64,000 nucleotides of DNA from Thiomonas sp. X19 (GCF_900089495.1 NZ_LT605203.1:3073546-3137545), one strand, 5' to 3'. Counted from the first letter of the stretch, positions 16,604 to 24,357 are shown. Made by a program: numbers and translations. The notes: a model not told the origin generated them from the letters alone.

Positions 16604-16628
16604 AAGCCCGCCGCGTGCGGGCTTTTTT
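16604..16628 (+). terminator. Rho-independent terminator
   Basis: AAGCCCGC (16604-16611) pairs with GCGGGCTT (16617-16624) and runs into six Ts. It ends the transcript of the 15760-16581 genes; box copy 5 comes 13 bases later. Confidence 0.8.
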
Positions 16629-16640
16629 GCGCGCGAGATA

Positions 16641-16656
16641 TTTCCAGGGCTGCGTA
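16641..16656 (+). promoter_or_regulatory. Element-specific box copy 5
   Basis: GATA, TTTCC 16641-16645, seven bases, CGTA 16653-16656, placed just after a terminator and 31 bases before the start at 16688. The position between a terminator and a gene fits a promoter. Confidence 0.72.
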
Positions 16657-16687
16657 CCCAAGCAAGCAAACAAAAAAGGAGCTTGCC

Positions 16688-17296
16688 ATGGCGTCACGCT
16701 ATATCCCCATCGACCAGTTCATCCAGGAGGCCCAGGCCTACCAGCGCCAACGCCGCAAGGCGCGGGTGCGTGCGCTCGCCATCACCATCGCCACGCGCCT
16801 GCTTCTCATCCTGGCCGCGCTCGCCATCGTCGCCGTCGGTTATCTGACCTTCCCCAGCACTGCGGACGCTGCGGAACTGCCCGCCGCGAACCGCTGGTCC
16901 CTCGACATCAGCACCACCAGCTATCACCTGCGCCAATGGGCACGGGACAGCCTCAACCAGAGCAACCCAGGACTGGGCTTCGAGTATCAGTACAGCCGCA
17001 ACTGGGGTGCAGCGGCAGGGTTCTACAAGAACAGTTACAGCCGCACATCAGCCTACTTGCTGGCGGCCTACACACCCCTGCACCTTGCCCTGCCAGCAGC
17101 CTGGCGCGTGAGCGCTGGCCTTACAGCAGGCATGGTGTCTGGCTACACCAGCGCCGAGGCGCCAGCGCGCCCGTTGGCGCTGGCTGCGCTGATCGAGGTG
17201 CGCGACCCGCAAGACTGGGGGATAAACATCGTTTGCGTGCCGAACATGGGGCCAAGCGCTGGGTTCGTCGGTTTGCAACTGGTGGCACCGCTATGA
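16688..17296 (+). CDS. Probable outer-membrane beta-barrel protein, PagP-like
   Basis: A 202-residue protein. Residues 28-52 form a membrane segment or long signal (RLLLILAALAIVAVGYL) followed by STADAAELPA, a possible cleavage region. The rest alternates hydrophobic and polar residues with many aromatics, as in small barrels, and has NPGLGFEYQYSRNWG, FYKNSYSRTSAY and a C-terminal VGLQLVAPL. Similar short barrels occur in phages and near PagP, a lipid A palmitoyltransferase, but active-site residues could not be assigned. It overlaps the next gene by ATGA. Confidence 0.5.
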   Translation: MASRYIPIDQFIQEAQAYQRQRRKARVRALAITIATRLLLILAALAIVAVGYLTFPSTADAAELPAANRWSLDISTTSYHLRQWARDSLNQSNPGLGFEYQYSRNWGAAAGFYKNSYSRTSAYLLAAYTPLHLALPAAWRVSAGLTAGMVSGYTSAEAPARPLALAALIEVRDPQDWGINIVCVPNMGPSAGFVGLQLVAPL

Positions 17297-17589
17297 ACGC
17301 GCGCCCCCGCTCCACCCAGCGCCAGCGCCTGCCCGTCTGGGCCGCTGCTGGCGTCGCTCTGGCCGTCGCAATCTTCATCTACCAGCCCAGCATCGGCATG
17401 TGGGCCGCAAGCGCGGGGCTCATCCCCGCATGGCTTTGGATCGACGAGGGCATCGACCCTCGCAAAGCCATCGCAGAAACCGTCGCCATCGTTGCGGTCG
17501 CCGCGTGCCTTAGCACGGTCTGGCTTGCCAACTTCCCAGCCCCACTGTTGCAAATCTCGCAAGGAGCCAGCCATGCAAATCATTCTTGA
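17293..17589 (+). CDS. Small membrane protein
   Basis: A 98-residue protein starting at an ATGA overlap with the previous stop. It has two or three hydrophobic stretches (about residues 16-32, 36-50 and 63-82). No family recognised. The next small gene overlaps its end by 17 bases, so 16688-17698 form one translationally coupled group. Confidence 0.6.
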   Translation: MNARPRSTQRQRLPVWAAAGVALAVAIFIYQPSIGMWAASAGLIPAWLWIDEGIDPRKAIAETVAIVAVAACLSTVWLANFPAPLLQISQGASHANHS

Positions 17590-17698
17590 GGCCGCGGCCT
17601 ACACCATCGCGTTCGCCGCGCTGCTGGCCGGGGCACTGCCCCTGCTGATCTGGGCTTTCAACCTCCAGGCAGGCCGCAAAGGAGCGCGCCAGCGCTAG
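17573..17698 (+). CDS. Very small membrane protein (41 residues)
   Basis: Starts at 17573 after AAGGAGCCAGCC, a strong ribosome-binding site located inside the preceding gene. One hydrophobic helix (about residues 8-28) and a basic tail (GRKGARQR). Its stop is followed within five bases by box copy 6. No function known. Confidence 0.55.
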   Translation: MQIILEAAAYTIAFAALLAGALPLLIWAFNLQAGRKGARQR

Positions 17699-17702
17699 CC
17701 AA

Positions 17703-17718
17703 TTTCCAGGCGTCTGTA
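17703..17718 (+). promoter_or_regulatory. Element-specific box copy 6 (TGTA variant)
   Basis: TTTCC 17703-17707, seven bases, TGTA 17715-17718. Unlike most copies it lies about 190 bases before the next start (17908), in a region that shows no other gene. Confidence 0.6.
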
Positions 17719-17907
17719 TTCAAACAAGCGGCAAGCCCAGCGGGTCGGTGGCAGTCGCGGCGCATTTTGAATCCTGCATGCGCAAAACCCCCGCAGACGG
17801 TGCAGCCAACTCCAAATGGCGGCGAGCCGTCCGACAGCACGGTGTCGTGATTCAGACCCAGGCCAGGGCCATGCACCTGGCCGACCAAACACAACCAGGA
17901 GAACGCG

Positions 17908-20094
17908 ATGCGCGCGATCAAAGTTTCCATCATCGCCGCCCTGCTGGCGGCATTCGTCGCCCCGGCGTGGGCCGCCACTGGCGGCACGGCCACGGGCGCC
18001 AGCGTCACCGCGAGCAACGTCACGCAGCAGGACGCTTACAACAACATCTCCGAGGGCACCAACTCGACCGCTGGCCAGGCAGGCACTGGGCAATCGGGCA
18101 ATATCAGTATCGGCCTGGCCTCCAACAGCGGCGGCTCGTGGGCTGGCGCCTCGAACAATGTTGCCATCGGCACCTTGTCGGCTGCTGGAACTGGTCTTGG
18201 TTCGCCGAACAATGTTGCCATCGGCGCCTACGCTGCCGCTGGCACCAACGGCACCCAGGACAACACAAGTCTTGGATACGGGGCAGCAAGCAACGGCGGC
18301 TTCGGCCTGGCGCTGGGGTATGGAGCATCCAGCACGGGCACCAACTCTGTTGCCATCGGCGCGTCATCCACTGATGGCGGCCAGAGCAACGTGTTCAGCG
18401 TCGGTGCCGTCGGCAACACGCGGGCCATCACAAACGTCTCTGCTGGGCTGGTGTCATCGACCAGCACCAACGCCGTTAATGGAGCGCAGCTTTTTTCTGT
18501 CGAGGAACTGGCATCGCAAGCCATCACCAATGCCGCAACAGCCGAGAGCACCGCCACGGTTGCGCAGCAAGAGGCGGGCGGCGCGCTGACCACGGCAGCG
18601 GGCGCCGCGAACGCTGCGGCCACTGCACAAGCAGGTGTCGGCGCGCTTGCACAGCAGGCCGTGAACGTGCTGGGCGGCGGCTCCAGTGTGAGCAACGGCA
18701 CCATCACCGCCCCGGCTTACATCATCGGCCCGAGCGTTTACAACAACGTGGGCGGCGCGCTGAACGCCCTCAACAACACGACCATCACCAACACGCAGGC
18801 AGCGGCAAATGCGCAAAGTTCGGCCAACTTTGCACAGAGCGCCGCCGTTGGCGCGCAGACCACAGCCAACTACGCCCAGGTCTTGGCCAACAACGCTTTG
18901 AATGGCGTGGCGGCGGCGAACACCAGCATCGGCGTGGTGAATAGCGAGGTGTCGGCGAACACCACGAACCTTCAAATCCAAGGCGTAGCGATCCAGCAAA
19001 ACCAGCTTGCCACCCAGGCCGCACAGACCACTGCAAGCCAGGCCTTGGTGCTGGGCCAGAACAGTGCCCAATACACCAACTCTGGCAAGAGCCTCACGCT
19101 CAACAGCAACAACGGCGCGGGGACTTTGGTGCAAAACGTCGCCCCGGGCATCGCGTCAACGGATGCCGCCAACGTGGGCCAGGTCCTGGCCGCGCAGTCG
19201 GCAGCCGTGAACCAGGCCAACGCTTACACCACCGCGACCATCGCGCCCGTGGCCACCACCGCCAACACGGCCCTGGCCACCGCGCAGACCAACAGCCAGC
19301 AGATCATCACCCTGCGGACCGTGCAAACCGCGCAAGGTCAAGTCATTGGGATGGTCCTCAATGGCGTGGCAGGCATCTGCAAACAAAACGGCAACACGCT
19401 CACCTGCGCACAATCCCAGGCCAAAGGCGTGGGTGCACTCGCAGCAGGCGCGGGGGCCGATGCTGGATACGCGGGCAGCCTTGCACTCGGTACAGGCGCA
19501 ACGATCACCGCGAGCGGCGGTCAGGACAGCAACACCATCGGCGCCGTCGCCATCGGCACGGGTGCCCGGGCCAATGCCGACCCTGGCACAGCCTTGGGTT
19601 TCCAAGCAAACGCGGCAGGCGCGAACTCGGTGGCGCTGGGCTATCAGGCCGTCGCCAACGGCAACAACAGCGTTGCACTGGGCGCAGGCAGTGTCGCCAA
19701 CCGCGACAACAGCGTGAGTGTGGGAACCGCCAGCCAGCCGCGCCAAATCACCAACGTCGCCCCTGGCACCGCGCCGACCGACACGGTGAATTTCGGCCAG
19801 GTGGAAGGACTTCTGCAAGGCATGGGCAGCGGCGTGCTCACCCAGGCTGACGCCTACACCAGTGCGGCCGTGGCGCAAGCATCGGCCCTGGCCCAGGTGC
19901 CCACGTTCGGCCCGACCGGCAACAGCATCACGGTCGGAACTGGCAGTTATTCAGGGTATGGCGCGCTCGGCATCGAGTACAGCCACTTGACGTCCACCGA
20001 CTCAAAACGCCCCGCGTTCGTGAGCATCGGCGCGGCCATCAGCGACGGCAGCGCGCCAACGCTGTTCCACGCCGGCCTGTCCATGGGCTGGTGA
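17908..20094 (+). CDS. YadA-like trimeric autotransporter adhesin
   Basis: A 728-residue protein with a signal peptide (residues 1-22, ending AWA). The N-terminal head contains repeats such as NVAIGTLSA, NVAIGAYAA, ALGYGASS and NSVAIGAS; a neck-like NAVNGAQLFSVEE follows; then a long alanine-, asparagine- and glutamine-rich stalk; a second head block (about residues 510-610, NSVALGYQA, NSVALGAGS); another neck; and a final ~75-residue C-terminal YadA anchor ending AGLSMGW. Such proteins trimerise in the outer membrane and mediate adhesion or autoaggregation. An adhesin as cargo of a mobilisable element could promote cell contact. Confidence 0.88.
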   Translation: MRAIKVSIIAALLAAFVAPAWAATGGTATGASVTASNVTQQDAYNNISEGTNSTAGQAGTGQSGNISIGLASNSGGSWAGASNNVAIGTLSAAGTGLGSPNNVAIGAYAAAGTNGTQDNTSLGYGAASNGGFGLALGYGASSTGTNSVAIGASSTDGGQSNVFSVGAVGNTRAITNVSAGLVSSTSTNAVNGAQLFSVEELASQAITNAATAESTATVAQQEAGGALTTAAGAANAAATAQAGVGALAQQAVNVLGGGSSVSNGTITAPAYIIGPSVYNNVGGALNALNNTTITNTQAAANAQSSANFAQSAAVGAQTTANYAQVLANNALNGVAAANTSIGVVNSEVSANTTNLQIQGVAIQQNQLATQAAQTTASQALVLGQNSAQYTNSGKSLTLNSNNGAGTLVQNVAPGIASTDAANVGQVLAAQSAAVNQANAYTTATIAPVATTANTALATAQTNSQQIITLRTVQTAQGQVIGMVLNGVAGICKQNGNTLTCAQSQAKGVGALAAGAGADAGYAGSLALGTGATITASGGQDSNTIGAVAIGTGARANADPGTALGFQANAAGANSVALGYQAVANGNNSVALGAGSVANRDNSVSVGTASQPRQITNVAPGTAPTDTVNFGQVEGLLQGMGSGVLTQADAYTSAAVAQASALAQVPTFGPTGNSITVGTGSYSGYGALGIEYSHLTSTDSKRPAFVSIGAAISDGSAPTLFHAGLSMGW

Positions 20095-20100
20095 ACAGCC

Positions 20101-20280
20101 ATGGCAACCACTTACGCCCTGTGGTGGCCAGGTCGCGCGACCGCCCCGGCCGACCGTGCCTGGATCAACGCCACGCGCCAGTTCCCGCGCCCCAGGGTGA
20201 GACACGAAAGCCTCGAGGCCGCCATGCGCGCGGCGGAGCGGTTCGCCGCGATGGGCGCGGCCCGCCCGGTCCTCATCTAG
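20101..20280 (+). CDS. Small hypothetical protein (59 residues)
   Basis: Begins six bases after the adhesin stop (ATG at 20101) and runs to TAG at 20280. The sequence is MATTYALWWPGRATAP at the start, then arginine- and alanine-rich with a likely helix around HESLEAAMRAAERFAAM. Frame and composition look coding, but there is no family and no strong ribosome-binding site. Confidence 0.4.
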   Translation: MATTYALWWPGRATAPADRAWINATRQFPRPRVRHESLEAAMRAAERFAAMGAARPVLI

Positions 20281-20353
20281 CAGACCGGACCCAGGACATG
20301 GGAGCGACTGCCGCCGGAGTTCCAGCCTGGCCAACACTGAGCCAGGCCAGATA

Positions 20354-20369
20354 TTTCCAGCGGCGCGTA
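20354..20369 (+). promoter_or_regulatory. Element-specific box copy 7 with downstream stem
   Basis: GATA, TTTCC 20354-20358, seven bases, CGTA 20366-20369. Eight bases later AGGGC (20378-20382) can pair with a downstream GCCC. The next start is 20418. Confidence 0.72.
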
Positions 20370-20417
20370 GCAGTTCAAGGGCAGCAAGCGCGGCCCGCAA
20401 CCCACGGAGATTTTCAA

Positions 20418-20561
20418 ATGATTGCAACCCTCATCAAAGTCGTCGGCGGCCTCCTCGTCATCGGGGCCATCAGCCTGTCCATCCACGAACTCAACCAGAT
20501 GATGGACGCCAGCAACCCCGCGACCAGCGGCGTTGTCCTTGCCCCGATCAGCGTGCGCTGA
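20418..20561 (+). CDS. Very small membrane protein (47 residues)
   Basis: Start at 20418 after CACGGAGATTTTCAA. One hydrophobic helix (MIATLIKVVGGLLVIGAISL) followed by a short polar tail. It stands alone between box copy 7 and the gene at 20596. Function unknown. Confidence 0.55.
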   Translation: MIATLIKVVGGLLVIGAISLSIHELNQMMDASNPATSGVVLAPISVR

Positions 20562-20595
20562 GCTAGCAGCGCCACCATTCGACCCGGAGAAAACC

Positions 20596-20862
20596 ATGCA
20601 AACCAATAACGCCCACGAGGCCCTGGCCGCGGTTCTTGACAACCGCGACAAGATCGACAGCGCAACCATCGTCATGCAGTGCCCGGCGCACCGTGGCGGG
20701 CTCGGGGCAAGCCTCGAGGTGACGATCGAAGCAGGCAGGCTCGGCATGCAGTGCCTGTGCGGCTGCACGCAGGCCGAAATCCTGGCGGCCGTGTACGGTC
20801 CCGGGCAGGAGGAAAGGCCGATGGATCGTTTCGATGAGTTCATCAACGCCCTCGCCGCCTGA
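20596..20862 (+). CDS. Small protein with primase-type zinc-binding motif
   Basis: Start at 20596 after CCGGAGAAAACC; 88 residues. It contains CPAH (about residues 29-32), then after about 20 residues LGMQCLCGCTQAEILAAV. This C-x2-H ... C-x-C-x-C spacing, with the final helix, resembles the zinc-binding module at the N-terminus of plasmid and phage primases (CPAH...PSL...C..GC...). No primase catalytic domain follows. It could be a stand-alone DNA-binding module or the relic of a primase. Confidence 0.55.
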   Translation: MQTNNAHEALAAVLDNRDKIDSATIVMQCPAHRGGLGASLEVTIEAGRLGMQCLCGCTQAEILAAVYGPGQEERPMDRFDEFINALAA

Positions 20863-20863
20863 T

Positions 20864-20879
20864 TTTCCTCTCCAACGTA
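20864..20879 (+). promoter_or_regulatory. Element-specific box copy 8 with downstream stem
   Basis: Starts within the bases of the preceding stop codon: TTTCC 20864-20868, seven bases, CGTA 20876-20879. Eight bases later CGGG pairs with CCCG around GCCACAAGA. Gene start at 20933. Confidence 0.72.
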
Positions 20880-20932
20880 CCAATGCACGGGCCACAAGAC
20901 CCGCACCAATCCTCAATCTCAAGGAGCAGCAA

Positions 20933-21121
20933 ATGGATTCCATCACCGCACGCATCGTGGCCGCAATGCTCAGCGTTTCCGCCTTCGCCGGCATCGGCGT
21001 CGCGACGTACACCAGCCTGCAGACCTCTGCACAGGCCAAGACCATCCAGACCAAGTTCATGGCCTCGATGCCAAAGCTGCCTGCCTCGTTGCCTGCCGCA
21101 GCGGCTTCGGGGGCGAAGTGA
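20933..21121 (+). CDS. Small exported or membrane protein
   Basis: Start at 20933 after CAAGGAGCAGCAA; 62 residues with one hydrophobic segment (residues 6-25, ARIVAAMLSVSAFAGIGVAT) and a short A/P/S-rich tail. It may be a signal-anchored peptide. The stop overlaps a GTG start of the next small frame. No family recognised. Confidence 0.5.
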   Translation: MDSITARIVAAMLSVSAFAGIGVATYTSLQTSAQAKTIQTKFMASMPKLPASLPAAAASGAK

Positions 21122-21285
21122 CAAACAAAAACCACCGGGACAAAAAGGCTGCGCCTGCGCTGCCTGGCGGTTTCTGGCCTGGCCTGATGCCACCGACCAC
21201 ATCGAAGCGAGCCAAAGCCGTAGCGGCGGCGTTCAGGGCTGGAAAGATTGACGAGGCCCGGCGCCTCGCCAAGGAGAAATCATGA
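21118..21285 (+). CDS. Very small basic protein (55 residues)
   Basis: GTG start overlapping the previous stop (GTGA) and an ATGA overlap with the next start. Basic N-terminus (TNKNHRDKK), a PGGFWPGLMPP segment and a helical end (AFRAGKIDEARRLAKEKS). The double coupling supports translation. Function unknown. Confidence 0.45.
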   Translation: MTNKNHRDKKAAPALPGGFWPGLMPPTTSKRAKAVAAAFRAGKIDEARRLAKEKS

Positions 21286-21725
21286 AGACCAACGTGAGTG
21301 TGATTCAAAAGTTGCTTTCACAAGCGCACGAAGCTGAGCAACGGCAAGCCGCCCTGCTGGCCCAAAAAAAGGAGCAGTACAGGCATGCGCTGAAGCTGCT
21401 GAACGATCTGCAGGCTCACGTCATCCACTATCAACAGCGCCAGCACGCCATGGGCTGCAGCGTGGCATGGGGTGAGGCGCAAGCCATGCGCGATTTCATT
21501 GACACGCTGAAAACGACTGCCAGCATGCAGCGCACCGAGGTCAACCGCCTGCAATCCATGCTCGACGAGCAGACCAAGGCGTGGACCGCCACACGCCAGC
21601 GCGTGAAGGCGCTGGAGCAATTGGTATCCAAGCGCCGCGCCACAGCGTTCGCAACGCAGCGCCGGCGCGAGCAGGCAGAGCTGGATGACTGGCTGCTGCA
21701 CCAGCCATCGCAGCGCGCAGCCTGA
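21282..21725 (+). CDS. FliJ-like coiled-coil protein
   Basis: A 147-residue, almost entirely helical protein, equal in length to E. coli FliJ. Besides the coiled coil it keeps FliJ-like spacing: LKLLNDLQAHVIHY, AQAMRDFIDTLKTTASMQ, then EVNRLQSMLDEQTKAW, RQRVKALEQLVSKR, and a QAELDDWLL end. FliJ connects the flagellar export ATPase (FliI) with the export gate. No flagellar gene cluster is present, so this copy is an orphan on a mobile element. Another coiled-coil protein of similar shape, including YscO types, is the alternative. Confidence 0.55.
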   Translation: MKTNVSVIQKLLSQAHEAEQRQAALLAQKKEQYRHALKLLNDLQAHVIHYQQRQHAMGCSVAWGEAQAMRDFIDTLKTTASMQRTEVNRLQSMLDEQTKAWTATRQRVKALEQLVSKRRATAFATQRRREQAELDDWLLHQPSQRAA

Positions 21726-21761
21726 ACCACCAACCACCCAAACCAAACCCAGGAGAACATC

Positions 21762-22094
21762 ATGAAAGAAGACCAGATGATTCAAACCATCATCCAGCTC
21801 GCAAAAGTGGCGCGTCATGAGGGACTGCGCGGCGTGTTGCCGTTGACCGAGATGATGCCCGACGCCTTCAGCCGCCGGGGGGTGAAGCTGTTAGGGCTGG
21901 GCGCCGAGCCCGACGATATCCGCTCCCTGCTGGGGGTGGAGGCCGAGCGCGACGCCCGGATCAAAAGGCTCGTGATCGAGGGCCTGGCCGGGATCGCCGA
22001 CGGCGAGAACCCCGAAGTTCTGGAGGCGCGGCTGCGTCTGATCGCCGGGCTGGAGAAGGCCTGCAACCAGCTCGCGCTCGCTCAAAAAACCTGA
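21762..22094 (+). CDS. MotA cytoplasmic-loop-like protein without membrane segments
   Basis: A 110-residue soluble protein. Residues 9-60 (LAKVARHEGLRGVL, then AFSRRGVKLLGLGAEPDDI and a LLGVEAERD ending) follow the pattern of the cytoplasmic domain of MotA stator proteins (ARREGLLAL..., F..G..L...G.D...I...LE.E). The four membrane helices of MotA are missing. It starts after CAGGAGAACATC and follows the FliJ-like gene by 36 bases. Either it is a detached stator domain or chance resemblance of a short helical protein. Confidence 0.45.
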   Translation: MKEDQMIQTIIQLAKVARHEGLRGVLPLTEMMPDAFSRRGVKLLGLGAEPDDIRSLLGVEAERDARIKRLVIEGLAGIADGENPEVLEARLRLIAGLEKACNQLALAQKT

Positions 22095-22110
22095 GCGACG
22101 GAGCGAACCC

Positions 22111-23178
22111 ATGAATGAAGCAAAACCGGACTTCCGGCAAGAGTTCACCGACAAGGTCATCGATGCGATCGAAAGCGGCAAGCCGCTCCCGTGGGAGCGG
22201 CCCTGGACCGCCGGAATCAGCCCACAAAACGCGATTTCAGGCGAGGAATACCAGGGCATGAATCGGCTGATTCTGGCCATCGAAATGCTTGAAAAGGGCT
22301 ACGCCGACCCGCGTTTCGCGACCTTCAAACAGGCGCAAGACTTGGGCGGCTCAGTGGCCAAAGGCGAGCGGGGCGTGCTGGCAGAGCGCTGGGAATACGC
22401 CGAGTTTTGGCAGCGGCCCGAGGTGCAGGTGAAAGAGGGCGAAACGCGGGTGCAGGTTCGCGCTGTGGACGGCCCGAGCGCCACCTTGGACACGGGCCGC
22501 GAGGTTCCCAAACACACTTTGCAGGCCGAACACAAGGGCAAAATGTACCCATGGGCGCAGGCCGCGCAGGAGTTGAACCTGGCTTACAGCAAGGTCTTCA
22601 CCCTCTTCAACGTCGCGCAGTGCAATGGCTTGAAACTTGAGCCGCTGCCAGCGCTGACGAACAAGATCGAACCGGAAGATCGGTTCCAATCCATCAAGGA
22701 CGCGATGGCGCGCGACGGCCTGAAATTCGAGACCGGGAGCGCGGCGTTTTACCTGCACAGCACCGACAGCGTGGTCACGCCCCCTGCCAACGCCTTCAAA
22801 GATGTGGGGGGCTACCAGGCGACCGTTCTGCACGAAATCGGGCACGCGACCGGCGCAGAGCACCGGCTGAGCCGCGACGGCATCACAGGCGGCCATGAGT
22901 TCGGCAGTGAGGGCTATGCCAAGGAAGAATTGCGCGCCGAATTTTTCAGTATTTTCGCGGCGATGGAGACGGGCATCACCAGATTGCGTGATGAGCAGCA
23001 TGCTGCCTATCTCCAAATCTGGATTGGTGCGGCGAGTGACGATAAGGACGAGTTTTTCAAAGCGGCGGACGACGCAGCCAAGGCCGTTGATTACGTCATC
23101 GGCAAAGAGCACGAAATGCTGCAGGAGCGCGAGGCTGCACAGGCTGAGCCTGGGCGCGAATTCGACCTTGGTCTATAG
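22111..23178 (+). CDS. ardC: ArdC-like anti-restriction protein with zincin metallopeptidase motif
   Basis: A 355-residue protein. The N-terminal half (DFRQEFTDKVIDAIESG, LPWERPW, GMNRLIL, FATFKQAQDLGG) matches the ArdC N-terminal single-stranded-DNA-binding domain. The C-terminal half carries the zinc peptidase motif HEIGHATG (about residue 246), EHRLSR and a downstream YAKEELRAEF with a third ligand glutamate. ArdC proteins protect incoming plasmid DNA against restriction. Motifs are complete. It sits 16 bases after the MotA-like gene and is followed by box copy 9. Confidence 0.88.
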   Translation: MNEAKPDFRQEFTDKVIDAIESGKPLPWERPWTAGISPQNAISGEEYQGMNRLILAIEMLEKGYADPRFATFKQAQDLGGSVAKGERGVLAERWEYAEFWQRPEVQVKEGETRVQVRAVDGPSATLDTGREVPKHTLQAEHKGKMYPWAQAAQELNLAYSKVFTLFNVAQCNGLKLEPLPALTNKIEPEDRFQSIKDAMARDGLKFETGSAAFYLHSTDSVVTPPANAFKDVGGYQATVLHEIGHATGAEHRLSRDGITGGHEFGSEGYAKEELRAEFFSIFAAMETGITRLRDEQHAAYLQIWIGAASDDKDEFFKAADDAAKAVDYVIGKEHEMLQEREAAQAEPGREFDLGL

Positions 23179-23187
23179 ACGGCGATA

Positions 23188-23203
23188 TTTCCAGGGCCGC
23201 GTA
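23188..23203 (+). promoter_or_regulatory. Element-specific box copy 9 with 8-bp stem
   Basis: GATA, TTTCC 23188-23192, seven bases, CGTA 23200-23203. Eight bases later GGGGCGGC pairs with GCCGTCCC (one G-T pair) over AATC. Start at 23259. Confidence 0.75.
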
Positions 23204-23258
23204 CCCATGCAGGGGCGGCAATCGCCGTCCCGCCCAACCTTCGCATCGAAAGGACATC

Positions 23259-23522
23259 ATGGAAACTCAAATCACCCCCACCCCCGAAGCCACCGGCCAG
23301 AAGGTCGCGCTGCATGTCTGCCCGACCATGACCAGGTCTGGTTTCTGGTGCCGCCGCTGGCTCACCTTCAAAATTGTCGTCGGCGAGGACCCGCTCGGCC
23401 CTCGCGGCGGGCATGGCGGCTTCTGGGGGTCCGGCCGGGTTGTCTGCAGCACCACCAAGCCCGCTGAAGCCAACGATTATCTGGCGAGATACGCCAGGCT
23501 GAACGGCTGCAAAATCGTTTAG
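23259..23522 (+). CDS. Hypothetical protein
   Basis: An 87-residue protein, moderately basic, with a GFWCRRWLTFKIVVGED segment and a glycine-rich middle (GPRGGHGGFWGSG). Start after CGAAAGGACATC. No family or membrane segment recognised. It is closed by a terminator at 23531. Confidence 0.6.
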   Translation: METQITPTPEATGQKVALHVCPTMTRSGFWCRRWLTFKIVVGEDPLGPRGGHGGFWGSGRVVCSTTKPAEANDYLARYARLNGCKIV

Positions 23523-23530
23523 CAGCACCA

Positions 23531-23552
23531 GGCCCGCTCCGGCGGGCTTTTT
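23531..23552 (+). terminator. Rho-independent terminator
   Basis: GCCCGC (23532-23537) pairs with GCGGGC (23542-23547), followed by TTTTT. It ends the transcript of the gene at 23259. Confidence 0.78.
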
Positions 23553-23584
23553 CTTGCCCGCTGGGCATGCACACGGCCGCTGAT

Positions 23585-23600
23585 TTTCCAAGCCCCCGTA
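23585..23600 (+). promoter_or_regulatory. Element-specific box copy 10 with 6-bp stem
   Basis: TTTCC 23585-23589, seven bases, CGTA 23597-23600, just after a terminator. Eight bases later CGGGCC (23609-23614) pairs perfectly with GGCCCG over ATGA. Start at 23644. Confidence 0.75.
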
Positions 23601-23643
23601 CCAAAGCACGGGCCATGAGGCCCGGTCAACTGGAGCATCGCAA

Positions 23644-24150
23644 ATGAACAAACTCATCATCCCGGCCCTCCTGGCCGCGGCGCTGGCCGGGTGCGCAGGT
23701 GTCCCGCCTATGTTCGGCGGGGCTCCATCGTCCAGCGCCCTGACCTACACCCCGGGCCAGGCGCAGCAACCCCAACAGGTCATGTTCGGCACGGTCCTCG
23801 CCGTGCAACGCGTGACCATTGACGCGCCAGATTCGGCGACCGCTCCTGGCGGCCTGCTCGGGGCGCTGACCGGGGGCTATGTCGGGTCGCGGATCGGCAA
23901 TGGCAACGGCTCCAAAGTCGCGGCCGTGCTTGGCGCCATTGCGGGTGGGCTTGGTGGAGAGGCAGCCACCAGCGGGGCCTACAAGCAGTCTGGTGTGCAG
24001 GTTACGGTAAAGATGGACGGCGGCGGGGACTTCGCCGTTACTCAGGCCGCCGACGTGCCGCTCACAGTCGGCGAGCGCGTGGAGGTCGTCGGCGGCTACG
24101 GCCAGATCGCTCGCGTTCTGCCGATGCCAGCCACAGAGCAGCGGCCGTGA
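23644..24150 (+). CDS. Glycine-zipper outer-membrane lipoprotein (SlyB-like)
   Basis: A 168-residue protein with a lipoprotein signal: basic start, hydrophobic core and the lipobox LAGC with the modified cysteine at residue 17. After a Q/P-rich stretch come glycine-zipper segments (GGLLGALTGGYVGSRIG and LGAIAGGLGGEA) and a C-terminal beta domain, as in SlyB/Pcp lipoproteins. It should sit in the outer membrane and may stabilise the envelope. It ends in a GTGA overlap with the next gene. Confidence 0.78.
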   Translation: MNKLIIPALLAAALAGCAGVPPMFGGAPSSSALTYTPGQAQQPQQVMFGTVLAVQRVTIDAPDSATAPGGLLGALTGGYVGSRIGNGNGSKVAAVLGAIAGGLGGEAATSGAYKQSGVQVTVKMDGGGDFAVTQAADVPLTVGERVEVVGGYGQIARVLPMPATEQRP

Positions 24151-24341
24151 TTGCCGTTCTGCATCTGGTGTACACAGCGGCCAACGGGCCGCTGGTGCGG
24201 CAGACCGAGCGGTACAACACGCTGGCGGACGTGCCCACAGTGTGGGCGCGCCACATCACCTCGCAGCAGCACGCCCAGGTGATTTACACCGAAGGCATGG
24301 CGATCATCTACACCCCGCGCACGCATGAGGTTCTTTACTAA
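24147..24341 (+). CDS. Small hypothetical protein (64 residues)
   Basis: GTG start in a GTGA overlap with the lipoprotein stop. The sequence is soluble and beta-rich by appearance (IAVLHLVYT, HAQVIYTEGMAIIYTP). The stop codon TAA is the start of box copy 11. No family recognised. Confidence 0.5.
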   Translation: MIAVLHLVYTAANGPLVRQTERYNTLADVPTVWARHITSQQHAQVIYTEGMAIIYTPRTHEVLY

Positions 24342-24357
24342 TTTCCGGCGCTGCGTA
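24342..24357 (+). promoter_or_regulatory. Element-specific box copy 11 with downstream stem
   Basis: Fused to the stop codon upstream: TTTCC 24342-24346, seven bases, CGTA 24354-24357. Eight bases later AGGGC (24366-24370) pairs with a downstream GCCCT. Start at 24403. Confidence 0.72.

Noticed and set aside
17816..18589. Alternative frames over the start of the adhesin gene
   Set aside because: The adhesin frame has a signal peptide and repeated head motifs; the others are shadows.
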